This document shows, piece after piece, positions 18,344-26,895 of a stretch of DNA of 64,000 nucleotides. This DNA is from Sporomusa acidovorans (GTDB lineage Bacteria > Bacillota > Negativicutes > Sporomusales > Sporomusaceae). The translations under genes and the position numbers were made by a program. Position 1 is the stretch's first letter. Each line of letters begins with the position of its first letter. The DNA lies in assembly GCF_900101845.1 (NCBI RefSeq), contig NZ_FNAM01000026.1:1-64000 (forward strand), given 5' to 3'. The notes under the pieces were generated by a model. That model was not told the origin of the DNA and did not search any database. It was given only the letters and a program-made list of their open reading frames with translations.

Positions 18344-19456
18344 TTAGGCGTTAAGGTACGTACGCGGCACGCGTTTTCCCACCATACACACCAATTCATA
18401 ATTGATTGTGCCCAAAATACCGGCAACCTCATCGGTTGATAGTTCCGGCACCCCAAACAAAGTAGCGGTATCACCCGCTTCCACCGTAGCTATGTCACTA
18501 ACATCCGCCATACACTGATCCATGCAAATTCTTCCGACCAACGGGGCCCGCTGGTCGTGAATCAGCACATTGGTTCTGCCGGATAACAGCCTGCTCCAGC
18601 CGTCAGCATAGCCAATAGGCAATGTCGCGATTTTACGCTCGCGCGGAGCTCGATATGTCCGTCCGTAACTGATACTTGTACCTGCTGTCACCGTTTTTAC
18701 ATGGGCAACCTGAGCCTTAAGGCGCATGGCCGGCCTCAGCTCAATACAGCGCTGCACCTCGGCCGAAGGCCATAATCCATACAATATAATGCCGGGCCGG
18801 ACCATGTCCAAATGCGTTTCCGGCATCTCCAGCGTCGCGGCACTGTTCGCTATATGCCTGATAGGGATATGGATTCCCTTGGACTGGATCCGGGCAAGCG
18901 CTTCCTCAAATCTGGCATACTGCTCGTGCGCGTAAGTTTTGTCAGCAGCATCCGCGGTGGCAAAATGTGAAAATACCCCTTCAATTTCAACTCCCGGCAA
19001 GTCGGATACCGCAGCGGCAAATTCTCCGGCCTCTGCCGGCAAAATGCCAATCCTCCCCATACCCGTATCAATTTTTATATGGAGTTTTACTTTCTTGCCG
19101 GTGTCAAGCCCGGCTGCGGACAAAGCGCGTACGGCATCCAGCGAATACACCGTCTGCGCAATATCATACGCCGCTACCGTTCTGGCCTGGTAAGGCGGCG
19201 TATAGCCAAGTATCTGAATGGGAACCAAAAAACCTGCTTGCCTTAAAGCAATGGCCTCATCCAAAATAGCTACAGCCAGGCGGTCGGCCCCGGCTGACAG
19301 TACGGCTCTGGCCACAGCTACCGCGCCATGCCCGTACGCGTCGGCCTTAACGACGGCACAAAATTTTACACCCGGCTCTATGCATTTTTTTATCTCTTTA
19401 ACATTATGTTTAATTGCCGCTAAATCCACTTCTGCCCAAACAGGACGTCCAAACAT
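18344..19456 (-). CDS. alr: Alanine racemase (Alr)
   Basis: PLP enzyme interconverting L- and D-alanine for cell-wall synthesis and, in spore formers, for limiting alanine-triggered germination. The 370-residue product shows the PLP lysine in VVKADAYGHGA, the PLP-phosphate region ISYGRTY, the catalytic tyrosine in LPIGYADG and VGRICMDQ. The ATG at 19456 (MFGRPVWAEVD) follows GGGGGA by about 6 nt, so the ten extra residues of the longest frame are left out. It is 53 nt from the upstream permease gene and 109 nt before the symporter gene. Confidence 0.95.
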   Translation of the reverse strand: MFGRPVWAEVDLAAIKHNVKEIKKCIEPGVKFCAVVKADAYGHGAVAVARAVLSAGADRLAVAILDEAIALRQAGFLVPIQILGYTPPYQARTVAAYDIAQTVYSLDAVRALSAAGLDTGKKVKLHIKIDTGMGRIGILPAEAGEFAAAVSDLPGVEIEGVFSHFATADAADKTYAHEQYARFEEALARIQSKGIHIPIRHIANSAATLEMPETHLDMVRPGIILYGLWPSAEVQRCIELRPAMRLKAQVAHVKTVTAGTSISYGRTYRAPRERKIATLPIGYADGWSRLLSGRTNVLIHDQRAPLVGRICMDQCMADVSDIATVEAGDTATLFGVPELSTDEVAGILGTINYELVCMVGKRVPRTYLNA

Positions 19457-19509
19457 AACCAATCCCCCATTCCAAAAGTTACGCAAAATTTATCGCTATC
19501 TAGCGCAGC

Positions 19510-20871
19510 CTACCGTAGATTCACCCGCCCCCAATAGACAAGCGCCAGCCCCAGCAGCCAAAGCGGACCGATTATCAGGGCCGGAGCCGTATCGGCATTA
19601 TAACTCATCACGACAGCTACCAGCACGAGCATTGCCAAACACAGAATGCCGGAAAAAGGATATAACGGCATTGGATAGCCTAATTGGGCAGCCGCCCCCT
19701 TCGACAGGCGCTGCCGAAACCTAAGCTGCACAATGAAAATAATGGCCCATACCCACAAACAGGCAAACGTGCCGATACTTGTTACATAAATAAATACTTT
19801 GGCCGGGATAAAGTAGTTTAGCGCTACCCCGACGAGTAGGCAGACGGCGGATACCAGCACCCCATATACCGGAATTTGGCTGCCGTTTAGCGTTCGCAAA
19901 AACGCAGGCGCCTCACCCTGAACCGCCAAGGTATACAGCATGCGTCCCGTACTGAATACCCCGCTGTTACAGGCAGACAACGCGGCTGACAGTACAACAA
20001 AGTTCATTATCCCAGCGGCATTGCCAATCCCTATCTTTTCAAATACAGATACAAACGGACTTCCCATACTCCCCAGTTCGGTCCAGGGGTAGATTGACAT
20101 AATTACATACAGTGCACCAATATAAAATAGCGCAATTCGCCAAAACACTTTATCGATCGCCGCCGGCAGTGTTTTTCGCGGGTCCTGGGCTTCCCCGGCG
20201 GTAATGCCGATTACCTCAATACCGACATAAGAAAACAGCACCATGGAGAGCGCCATAATTGGTCCCGCCGCCCCATAAGGGAAAAAACCGCCATGTTGCC
20301 ATAAATGAGCGATTCCAACCGGAATGCCGTTATTACCGACGCCAAACAGAATCATCGCCAAACCAACAATAATTAACGCAATAATGGCAACCACCTTTAT
20401 AATAGCAAACCAAAACTCAAATTCACCATAAACTTCTACCCTGACAAGGTTGGCGCCGGTTATAAAAACCACGGCCAGCAACGCCGGAATCCACTGCGGC
20501 AACGTCGGCAGCCAATAGTGAACATATACACCGATTGCAGTAATCTCGGCCATACCGGTAACAATCCACATGAACCAATAGGTCCAACCTGTCAAATACC
20601 CGGCCAGCGGACCCAAAAAAGTGTGCGCATAGGCGCTGAAAGAACCGGCTACCGGCTGAGCGACGGCTACTTCTCCCAGTGCTCTTAACAAACAAAAAAC
20701 TAAAATTCCCGCAATCAGATACGACACCAGCAAGGATGGACCGGCAGCCTGCATGGCGGTAGACGATCCTAAAAACAGACCGACTCCAATTGAACCGCCA
20801 AGGGCAATCAGTTGAATATGCCTCTCCTTGAGACCTCGTCTAAGTTCCTGCGGATTTTCCCGTCTATGCAA
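19510..20871 (-). CDS. Amino-acid permease (APC superfamily, AAT type)
   Basis: A 453-residue transporter with twelve predicted helices. It has the AAT-family N-terminus (LKERHIQLIALGGSIGVGLF), the GPSLLVSYLIAG segment and the FSYVGIEVIGITAGEA motif with following DP-K-LP. The family includes D-serine/D-alanine/glycine (CycA), proline and aromatic amino-acid carriers. The position directly before alr and the Na+/alanine symporter gene makes an alanine-type substrate plausible but not proven. The start is TTG after GGAGGGAATGGG. Confidence 0.88.
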   Translation of the reverse strand: MHRRENPQELRRGLKERHIQLIALGGSIGVGLFLGSSTAMQAAGPSLLVSYLIAGILVFCLLRALGEVAVAQPVAGSFSAYAHTFLGPLAGYLTGWTYWFMWIVTGMAEITAIGVYVHYWLPTLPQWIPALLAVVFITGANLVRVEVYGEFEFWFAIIKVVAIIALIIVGLAMILFGVGNNGIPVGIAHLWQHGGFFPYGAAGPIMALSMVLFSYVGIEVIGITAGEAQDPRKTLPAAIDKVFWRIALFYIGALYVIMSIYPWTELGSMGSPFVSVFEKIGIGNAAGIMNFVVLSAALSACNSGVFSTGRMLYTLAVQGEAPAFLRTLNGSQIPVYGVLVSAVCLLVGVALNYFIPAKVFIYVTSIGTFACLWVWAIIFIVQLRFRQRLSKGAAAQLGYPMPLYPFSGILCLAMLVLVAVVMSYNADTAPALIIGPLWLLGLALVYWGRVNLR

Positions 20872-20966
20872 TACCCATTCCCTCCGCCACGGTTACTTTT
20901 TCAGGAGATAACGCCTCCTTACTCATGTATACGAGCAACCGGAGCGGATTAGACCTTGTCTTTGTG

Positions 20967-21158
20967 TTAGGCGGACACCAACTTATCTTTCTGTAGCTGG
21001 CGGACACTGGCCATTTCGTATTCCACAATAAGCTGGTCAAGGTGACGGCTAAGTTCAGCTACCTCAGTGTCGGCAAAATCACCGACCTTCTGCTCCACCA
21101 GGCGGTGCAACAGAACACGAACAGTCTCAATTTCCTGTTCTCTTTCCGCCAGAGTCAA
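20967..21158 (-). CDS. Spo0E-like sporulation regulatory phosphatase
   Basis: A small helical protein (about 63 residues) with the Spo0E-family signature S-R-H-L-D-Q-L-I-V-E-Y near its middle. Spo0E proteins remove phosphate from Spo0A~P and so delay sporulation. A GTG at 21167 directly abuts GGGAGG, which leaves no spacer; the TTG three codons later lies 9 nt after the same motif and is the more credible start. It is upstream of alr-permease and downstream of hypB on the same strand. Confidence 0.8.
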   Translation of the reverse strand: MTLAEREQEIETVRVLLHRLVEQKVGDFADTEVAELSRHLDQLIVEYEMASVRQLQKDKLVSA

Positions 21159-21186
21159 AATATCCACCCTCCCAATGTAATTTTCC

Positions 21187-21843
21187 TTAACCTTTAAGTA
21201 AAGCCGCCTGCCTCTTGAGCCATTCGATCCAGCCGCTTAGACCTTCGCCTGTTCTGCATGACACCTGAATCAAGGCCGCTTGCGAATTCAACCGGGCAAT
21301 ATCCCTCACCGCACTATCAATAGCAAAATTTGTATAGGGCAGCAAATCAATTTTATTGAGGACCACAGCCGCAGATTGGCGGAAAACGAGAGGATATTTT
21401 AACGGCTTGTCTTCTCCCTCGGTAACACTTAGTACTACTACCTTGGCATGCTCCCCCACGGCAAACTCGGCCGGACAAACCAGATTGCCAACATTTTCAA
21501 TAATTAAGAGATCAATCTTATCTAAATCTAATTGCGCAACCGCCTCTTTAACCATAGCCGCGTCGAGATGGCAGCCTCCCTGGGTATTGATTTGAACAAC
21601 AGGTGCTCCCTGCGCAGCAATGCGGTCCGCATCTTTAGAAGTATATAAATCACCTTCGATAATCGCAATTGCCAGTTCATTTCTCAGCAAGCCCACTGTT
21701 TGTTCAACAAGGGAAGTTTTCCCGCAACCCGGAGAACCTAACAAATTAAGTGTAAAAATTCCGCGGCTGGTTAACATCGCATTCAACTCAGCGGCTGTTT
21801 CATCATTTTTTTCAAGAATATTGCTCATAACGGTAATTTCCAA
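21187..21843 (-). CDS. hypB: Hydrogenase/urease nickel incorporation GTPase (HypB)
   Basis: GTPase that helps deliver nickel to [NiFe] hydrogenase or other Ni enzymes. The 218-residue product has the P-loop GSPGCGKTSL, IIEGDL, the conserved NTQGGCHLDA with a metal-binding Cys-His pair, IIENVGNLVCPAEF and NKIDLLPY. It lacks the N-terminal His-rich stretch of some members. The TTG start is accepted because the resulting MEITVMSNILEKND matches the usual HypB beginning, although an ATG follows five codons later. It starts 3 nt after hypA. No hydrogenase genes are visible in the window. Confidence 0.93.
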   Translation of the reverse strand: MEITVMSNILEKNDETAAELNAMLTSRGIFTLNLLGSPGCGKTSLVEQTVGLLRNELAIAIIEGDLYTSKDADRIAAQGAPVVQINTQGGCHLDAAMVKEAVAQLDLDKIDLLIIENVGNLVCPAEFAVGEHAKVVVLSVTEGEDKPLKYPLVFRQSAAVVLNKIDLLPYTNFAIDSAVRDIARLNSQAALIQVSCRTGEGLSGWIEWLKRQAALLKG

Positions 21844-21846
21844 GTG

Positions 21847-22188
21847 CTACTCTACCTCCACACTTTCAACTTTAAGCTCACGCCCGGTTAGAATTTCCAG
21901 TGCATAAGACCCGCAGCTTGCACAGGTAAAGCAATATTTGTCAATGCAGCTTTGGGCACCACACTCCCGGCAGCGGCCTGTTAACGGCACCATCCGGATA
22001 GACAAGCACGCCTCTGCAGCCATTGATCCGGCCCTCAGCGCATCAAAACCAAATTCCAGTGCTTCCGGCACAATTCCGGCAAGCTCCCCTATCAAAACTT
22101 TAATCTTGGTCACCTTTGTTGCCTTATGGCAGGAGGCTGTACGTAATGCAATGTCCAGTATCCCCTGCGCAATAGCGAGCTCATGCAT
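21847..22188 (-). CDS. hypA: Nickel-binding maturation factor (HypA)
   Basis: Partner of HypB in nickel insertion. The 113-residue product begins MHELAIAQ, giving the essential Ni-binding Met-His-Glu end, and has a zinc site formed by two Cys pairs (CREC and CASC, with two further Cys between). The ATG at 22188 follows AAGGAG by 7 nt; the longer frame would bury the N-terminal His and is rejected. It is the first gene of hypA-hypB and is divergent from the SASP gene. Confidence 0.94.
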   Translation of the reverse strand: MHELAIAQGILDIALRTASCHKATKVTKIKVLIGELAGIVPEALEFGFDALRAGSMAAEACLSIRMVPLTGRCRECGAQSCIDKYCFTCASCGSYALEILTGRELKVESVEVE

Positions 22189-22330
22189 AATATACTCCTT
22201 AAAAAGTTTATACATCTATATAAATAAATTCTCTGCCACTCTGTAAATTCCTTCCATGTGAAAATCGTCATTTTCCTTAACCACACTGACAGTCATTGGA
22301 ACGTTTTTACTTAATTGACATAATATAATA

Positions 22331-22361
22331 GGAATAACACAGATTCTCGTCGCAGATACTA
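22331..22361 (+). promoter_or_regulatory. Sigma-G-like promoter of the SASP gene
   Basis: GGAATA (22331-22336), 18 nt, then GATACTA (22355-22361), against the forespore sigma-G consensus of TGNATA and CATNCTA. It lies 34 nt before the ATG of a small acid-soluble spore protein gene, a class known to be sigma-G dependent. Confidence 0.65.
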
Positions 22362-22394
22362 GGATTAGAAAAATTTCAGGAGGTGCTTAATTAT

Positions 22395-22682
22395 ATGGCT
22401 AGAAGCAACAAACCGGTTAACCCGGGCGCAGAAAACGCACTTGACCGCATGAAAATGGAAGTAGCAAATGAACTTGGTATCAGTGAACGCGTACGCAATC
22501 AAGGCTGGTCTACTATGACTTCAGCCGATTGCGGCCGGGTAGGCGGTCATATGGTCCGCCGCATGATTGAACAGTATGAATCAGCTATGGGTGGCCAAAC
22601 CGCCACCAGTTCAACAACCACTACCGGCTCAACAGCCACTTCCGGTACCATGACCTCCCAATTTGATATTAACAGCAAATAA
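22395..22682 (+). CDS. Alpha/beta-type small acid-soluble spore protein
   Basis: DNA-binding protein that coats and protects spore DNA and is degraded at germination by GPR protease. The 95-residue product has the family core ENALDRMKMEVANELGI, which includes the GPR cleavage region, and GGHMVRRMIEQYE. It is longer than the usual 60-75 residues because of a Thr/Ser/Gly-rich tail of about 30 residues. The ATG at 22395 follows AGGAGG by about 10 nt. A rho-independent terminator follows. Confidence 0.93.
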   Translation: MARSNKPVNPGAENALDRMKMEVANELGISERVRNQGWSTMTSADCGRVGGHMVRRMIEQYESAMGGQTATSSTTTTGSTATSGTMTSQFDINSK

Positions 22683-22693
22683 TCCCGAGAAAC

Positions 22694-22716
22694 AAAAGGC
22701 GGCTAAGCCGCCTTTT
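22694..22716 (+). terminator. Intrinsic terminator of the SASP gene
   Basis: AAAAGGCGGC (22694-22703) and GCCGCCTTTT (22707-22716) enclose a 3-nt loop and are followed by GTTTTT. It begins 11 nt after the stop codon. The same hairpin could also serve the PBP gene converging from the other side. Confidence 0.92.
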
Positions 22717-22770
22717 GTTTTTAGCAATTTCATGGAGCTGACATGTTTTCCCGCTATAGGTTGTTCCACC

Positions 22771-24762
22771 TTAGGGTATTGTATTCACCGATTCAAAATA
22801 AACGATAATCTCCGTACCTGGTTTGGCGGTGGTATAAGGCGCAGGACTTTGCTTTACGGCTATGCCCGTGCCTACAGGCACAAAGGTGAGTCCAAGCCCA
22901 TGCAACATATCGCCCGCTTCCCGCATAGTCTTGCCGGTTAGTGGCGGAATCAGCACTTGTCCGGCGGGTACTGCCGGAATTGTCCCTTGGCCGGCCGGCA
23001 AGGCCGCCTGATTGGTAGTTGCCGCTTCCGGCTTTGCGGGCGGTAACAAACGGCTGCCATCCTCCGGGCGAATCCCCATTACCCGCATAACCTGCGACAT
23101 AATATCACTAAATACCGGAGCGGCAATCGTCCCGCCGTAATACATACCCGTCAAAGGATCATCCAGCATAACCACTGCCGCTACCTGCGGGTCATCAACA
23201 GGCCCAAATCCCGCAAATGAGGCAATATAATGCCCGGCCAAATAACCTACGCCATTAGGATTCAATTTCTCGGCCGTACCTGTTTTTCCGGCAAAACGAT
23301 AGCCCTTAACAGCGGCTAGTTTGCCGCCGCCTTCGCTCACGACTTTTTCCAGCAGGCCTTTTAACGTACGGGCCGTTTCCGGACTAATAACCTGTCTGAC
23401 AATAACAGGTTCAAAGGTTTCTTCCACCGTACCATCTTCATTGCGATATTCCTTCAAAATTCGCGGTTTTAGGAGTACACCGTCATTGGCAATAGCCGCA
23501 ATGGCCGTAGTCAGTTGCAGCGGTGTAACTGCAATACTCTGTCCAATTGACATGGTAGCCGTATCACTGTCGCGCATATCTTTAGGATCAAACAGCAGTC
23601 CTTCCTCTTCTCCCGGCAGTTCAATGCCTGTTGCTTTGCCAAAACCGAAAGCGCGCGCATAATTTGTCAATTTCGCCGCTCCAACCCGCAGGCCAACCTG
23701 AACAAAGCCGGTATTAATGGAATTCTTAATAATATCCGTAAACGTTATGGAACCATAGCTTTCGTCACTCCAGTTTTTTATTTTCCTCCCGGAAACTTCA
23801 ACATATCCCTTATCAATAAACCGCTCGTCCGGGCGTACCTTGCCTTCTTCCAGAGCCGCCGCCGCAATAACGGATTTAAAAGTCGAGCCGGGTTCATAGA
23901 TAATAGAAATAGCTCGGTTTTTTAATGCTTCCGCACCGTAGTTCTCAAATTGATTCGGATTGTAGGTGGGGCGGCTGGCCATAGCCAGAATCTCACCCGT
24001 CTTGGGCTGAATAATAACCACTGTCCCCGCGCGGGCACCCGTCTTCGCCATGGCGGCATCCAGTGCCCGTTCGACAATATATTGAATATTGCTGTCAATT
24101 GTCAGGCAAACTGAGCGCCCCTTCTTCTCAGGTAAAAAAGAAAATACGGATTGAAATATGGGGGTGCCATAGCTGTCTGTATCAATAACTTGTTTTCGCT
24201 TGCTGCCTTTAATCACCTTGTCAAGCGAATTTTCAATACCCTCCAGCCCGACGTCATCTGTGCCGACAAAGCCTAAAACCTGCGCCGCCAGACTGTCATT
24301 GGGATAATACCGTTTACTTTCCTCAATGAACCCCAAGCCTGTTAGCTGATGCTCCTTGATCAGCGCGGAAACCGCCTTGGCAGCTTCCGGCTCCAGCGTT
24401 CGCTTAAGCCAGACAAACCGTGCTTCGGCTGTTAGCCTTTCCTTAAGGTCAGCCGCAGGCATCGCCAGAACCGGGGCCAAAAGTCCGGCTAATTCATCGG
24501 CATCTTTTACTTCCTGCGGGTCAGCGTAGAGAGATTTGTTCAGGCTGCTGACCGCAAGTTCCCTCCCGTTCCGGTCATAAATCGTCCCCCGGGGAGACTG
24601 CATAACCCGGCTTTCCTGAAGCTGATCCTGCACCTTGGCGCTTAGCCGCTTGCCCTCACCGAACTGAATCCAGGCGACTCTTACCGCTAATGTAAATAAT
24701 CCCAGCATAATAACAGTTAAAAACCAAGCCAGGCGCTTTTGCATGTTAACTGGCATTGCCAT
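22771..24762 (-). CDS. Class B penicillin-binding protein with PASTA domain (SpoVD/FtsI type)
   Basis: Peptidoglycan transpeptidase acting outside the membrane. The 663-residue product has an N-terminal anchor (about 11-32), a PBP dimerisation domain with SPRGTIYDRNG, a transpeptidase domain with S293-T-F-K296 in EPGSTFKS, S348-I-N350 and K493-T-G495, and one PASTA domain at about 595-660. A single C-terminal PASTA domain resembles SpoVD, the spore-cortex enzyme, but septal FtsI of some Firmicutes looks similar. It stands alone, not in a division cluster, which favours the sporulation paralogue. The SD AAGGAAGG is about 11 nt before the ATG. Confidence 0.92.
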   Translation of the reverse strand: MAMPVNMQKRLAWFLTVIMLGLFTLAVRVAWIQFGEGKRLSAKVQDQLQESRVMQSPRGTIYDRNGRELAVSSLNKSLYADPQEVKDADELAGLLAPVLAMPAADLKERLTAEARFVWLKRTLEPEAAKAVSALIKEHQLTGLGFIEESKRYYPNDSLAAQVLGFVGTDDVGLEGIENSLDKVIKGSKRKQVIDTDSYGTPIFQSVFSFLPEKKGRSVCLTIDSNIQYIVERALDAAMAKTGARAGTVVIIQPKTGEILAMASRPTYNPNQFENYGAEALKNRAISIIYEPGSTFKSVIAAAALEEGKVRPDERFIDKGYVEVSGRKIKNWSDESYGSITFTDIIKNSINTGFVQVGLRVGAAKLTNYARAFGFGKATGIELPGEEEGLLFDPKDMRDSDTATMSIGQSIAVTPLQLTTAIAAIANDGVLLKPRILKEYRNEDGTVEETFEPVIVRQVISPETARTLKGLLEKVVSEGGGKLAAVKGYRFAGKTGTAEKLNPNGVGYLAGHYIASFAGFGPVDDPQVAAVVMLDDPLTGMYYGGTIAAPVFSDIMSQVMRVMGIRPEDGSRLLPPAKPEAATTNQAALPAGQGTIPAVPAGQVLIPPLTGKTMREAGDMLHGLGLTFVPVGTGIAVKQSPAPYTTAKPGTEIIVYFESVNTIP

Positions 24763-24832
24763 CTATAGTCAATCCTTCCTTGGAGAAAAAATTCATCTAT
24801 AGATAATTCGGCACAATACAGCAATACCCTGC

Positions 24833-24868
24833 AAAAAAAAGAAAACACCGCAGGGAAAACGCGGTGTT
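24833..24868 (-). terminator. Intrinsic terminator of the terC-like gene
   Basis: On the minus strand AACACCGC (24868-24861) pairs with GCGGTGTT (24851-24844) and is followed by TTCTTTTTTTT. It lies about 35 nt after the stop codon. Confidence 0.92.
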
Positions 24869-24902
24869 CGCAACCAGTATTCTTGTCCACAATAAGTTTT
24901 CT

Positions 24903-25592
24903 TTATTGTGCCGGATTCCCCTCTTTGGCGCAAGACCCGACAGCTGTTTTATGTGTTCTCTTCCACCACAAACCTGCGGTCAGCACACCAATGGTAATAG
25001 CTGCCGCTACGAACCATTCAGGTACAACGGCATGAATGACAGGACCGATTTTTTGATCATCCATAATCATCTCACCTGCCGTCCAGGCAATGAGACCGGC
25101 ACCTGCATAGACAACTACCGGGAATCTATCCATAATTTTGATAATAATCTGACTGCCAAAAACGATTAGTGGGATACTGAGCGCTAGCCCCGAGATTAAC
25201 AGCAAATAATCCCCTCTGGCCACCGCGGCAATAGCAAGCGTATTGTCAAGGCTCATCACTAAATCGGCAACAATAATCGTCTTGATTGCTGCCATGAGTG
25301 ACGTCCCGGCTTTAATGTGGTCTTCGCCTTTGTCCTCCATAAGCAGTTTAGCCGCAATCCAGATAAGGAGCAAGCCGCCGACAAACTGCACATAGGGAAT
25401 TTGCAAGAGTACAACCGCTACAAGTGTTAACAGCACCCGCAACCCTATCGCCCCGGCGCTACCCCACAGGATGGCCATCTTTTGCTGCTTCGGGGGCAGA
25501 CAACGGCTGGCCATGGCAATGACCACTGCATTGTCGCCGCTAAGCACGATGTTCACCATCATGATACTAGCTAGCGCTACCAAAAACTCCAT
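24903..25592 (-). CDS. TerC-family membrane protein (probable metal exporter)
   Basis: A 229-residue protein with about seven helices and the TerC/YjbE signatures VLSGDNAVVIAMA and VMSLDNTLAIAAVARGD, whose acidic residues lie in membrane segments. Several relatives export Mn2+ or metalate secreted enzymes. The ATG at 25592 follows AAAGGAG by 8 nt; a GTG three codons earlier overlaps the ribosome binding site itself. A structured leader precedes it. The substrate is inferred from the family. Confidence 0.88.
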   Translation of the reverse strand: MEFLVALASIMMVNIVLSGDNAVVIAMASRCLPPKQQKMAILWGSAGAIGLRVLLTLVAVVLLQIPYVQFVGGLLLIWIAAKLLMEDKGEDHIKAGTSLMAAIKTIIVADLVMSLDNTLAIAAVARGDYLLLISGLALSIPLIVFGSQIIIKIMDRFPVVVYAGAGLIAWTAGEMIMDDQKIGPVIHAVVPEWFVAAAITIGVLTAGLWWKRTHKTAVGSCAKEGNPAQ

Positions 25593-25621
25593 TTTTTGCA
25601 CTCCTTTAAATATTTTTCTTG

Positions 25622-25695
25622 GCAGCAGGTCTCCGAGCTTATTGTCAGGTACCCCATTGATATCTAGTTTTAGTATCAGCTATCAAAGGCGCTGC
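25622..25695 (-). promoter_or_regulatory. Structured leader before the terC-like gene, possible yybP-ykoY (Mn2+) riboswitch
   Basis: On the minus strand GCAGC (25695-25691) and GCUGC (25626-25622) can close a ~74-nt structured region, and the 3' end reads GAGACCTGCTGCC, similar to the conserved 3' end of yybP-ykoY riboswitches. Those riboswitches commonly precede TerC-type genes. The 5' conserved GGGGAGUAGC is only partly matched by TTTGATAGC, so this is a candidate variant. A covariance-model search would decide. Confidence 0.35.
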
Positions 25696-25699
25696 TTTA

Positions 25700-26168
25700 G
25701 ATCTATTTTACCTCCCACTATAAAAATGTGCAAGTCCCTTGATTACAAAATATTGTATACATGATTCTTCTCTTCCGAGTTTACCATGATACCCATAAAC
25801 TGGTTGGTTTTACAAAATAATCATGAAATATTTGCCACAAAGCCAGCCATAATAAGGAGATCTTCGCCTAACTTTTCTTCCCATTTGTACTTGATTAATA
25901 TTCATAATCGACAGTTTATTTAGTATTTAGTATTAATAGTTATTCCTATTATCTGAGTTTTTATCCATTTGATATTTACCCTGTTTGTCTTCCGGTGATT
26001 AGCAACAGTCCCTTACGAAGCACAACGTCTTATTTCACCGTGTCCTTAATTACCCGCAGAGCGTTTCTCATTTTTTGTAGTATTCATACAGGCCTAAAGC
26101 TTATAATTAGTATATCCAGAAAAATCAAAGCCTCGTGCGTAAATAATTCTATGATTTGAGGTAAAAGC
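25700..26168. other. AT-rich intergenic stretch without a recognised gene
   Basis: Between the terC leader and the hydrolase gene I see no open frame with a credible ribosome binding site, no tRNA and no strong hairpin. It must contain the promoter of the terC gene at its left end and that of the hydrolase at its right end. Neither could be assigned with confidence. Confidence 0.6.
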
Positions 26169-26888
26169 ATGAATTGTATTTCTATTGCTGCCGGCACTGC
26201 CCGGCTGTCTGCCGTTTTTCACCCGTCCACCCGTTATTTGGACAAAACACTCATTATTTCGCATGGCTTCCGGGGCAGCAAGGATGGCGGCGGACGGGCG
26301 GTCCGGCTCGCCGAGACGCTTGCGGCTTCAGGCATTCATGTCCTCCGCTATGATTTTACACCCCTGCAAAGCCTGTCTTGTCAGATCAGCGAACTCACCG
26401 CCGTGGTGGAGCATACCCGCCAAACAATTGGCGGACGGCTATTTCTGCTGGGACGCAGCCTGGGCGGCACCACCTCTCTGGCAGTAGCCGCCGGCGACAA
26501 AAACATAAGCGGCCTCATCCTTTGGGCTACACCCTGGGATTTGGCCGCTACCTTCCGGTTAGCACTGGGGAACCATTATGAACAATTGGCGGCAGGTAAT
26601 ACCTTAAGACTGACCGATGAATACGGCGACTTGGTACTTGCTCCCGATTTTATCCGGGATTTCTCCAATCACCCTATTCTCACCTACAGCCGGCGGCTAG
26701 ATCACTGCCCCCTCCTGATCCTGCACGGCACAGCAGATGCCATTGTACCGTGCGGGCAGGCCCGTACACTGTACGAACTGGCAGCCGGCCCGAAAAAACT
26801 CATCCTTTACCCGGGTGGCGATCACCACCTGGCCGCACAAAGCAGCCAGGCCGGCAAGGATATTGCCGCCTGGCTGGGCCAATTCTAA
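26169..26888 (+). CDS. Alpha/beta hydrolase
   Basis: A 239-residue cytoplasmic hydrolase of the serine-esterase type. It shows the oxyanion region SHGFRGSKDG, the nucleophile elbow GRSLGG (Ser), the Asp in LHGTADAIVPC and the His in GGDHHL, all in the usual order. The physiological substrate cannot be deduced. The ATG follows TTGAGGT. It is convergent with the amino-acid ABC operon. Confidence 0.88.
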   Translation: MNCISIAAGTARLSAVFHPSTRYLDKTLIISHGFRGSKDGGGRAVRLAETLAASGIHVLRYDFTPLQSLSCQISELTAVVEHTRQTIGGRLFLLGRSLGGTTSLAVAAGDKNISGLILWATPWDLAATFRLALGNHYEQLAAGNTLRLTDEYGDLVLAPDFIRDFSNHPILTYSRRLDHCPLLILHGTADAIVPCGQARTLYELAAGPKKLILYPGGDHHLAAQSSQAGKDIAAWLGQF

Positions 26889-26895
26889 GCTGGCA

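Noticed and set aside
19218..19724. 168-codon plus-strand frame across the alr/permease junction
   Set aside because: It lies opposite two conserved genes and reads as Ala/Pro/Ser low complexity.
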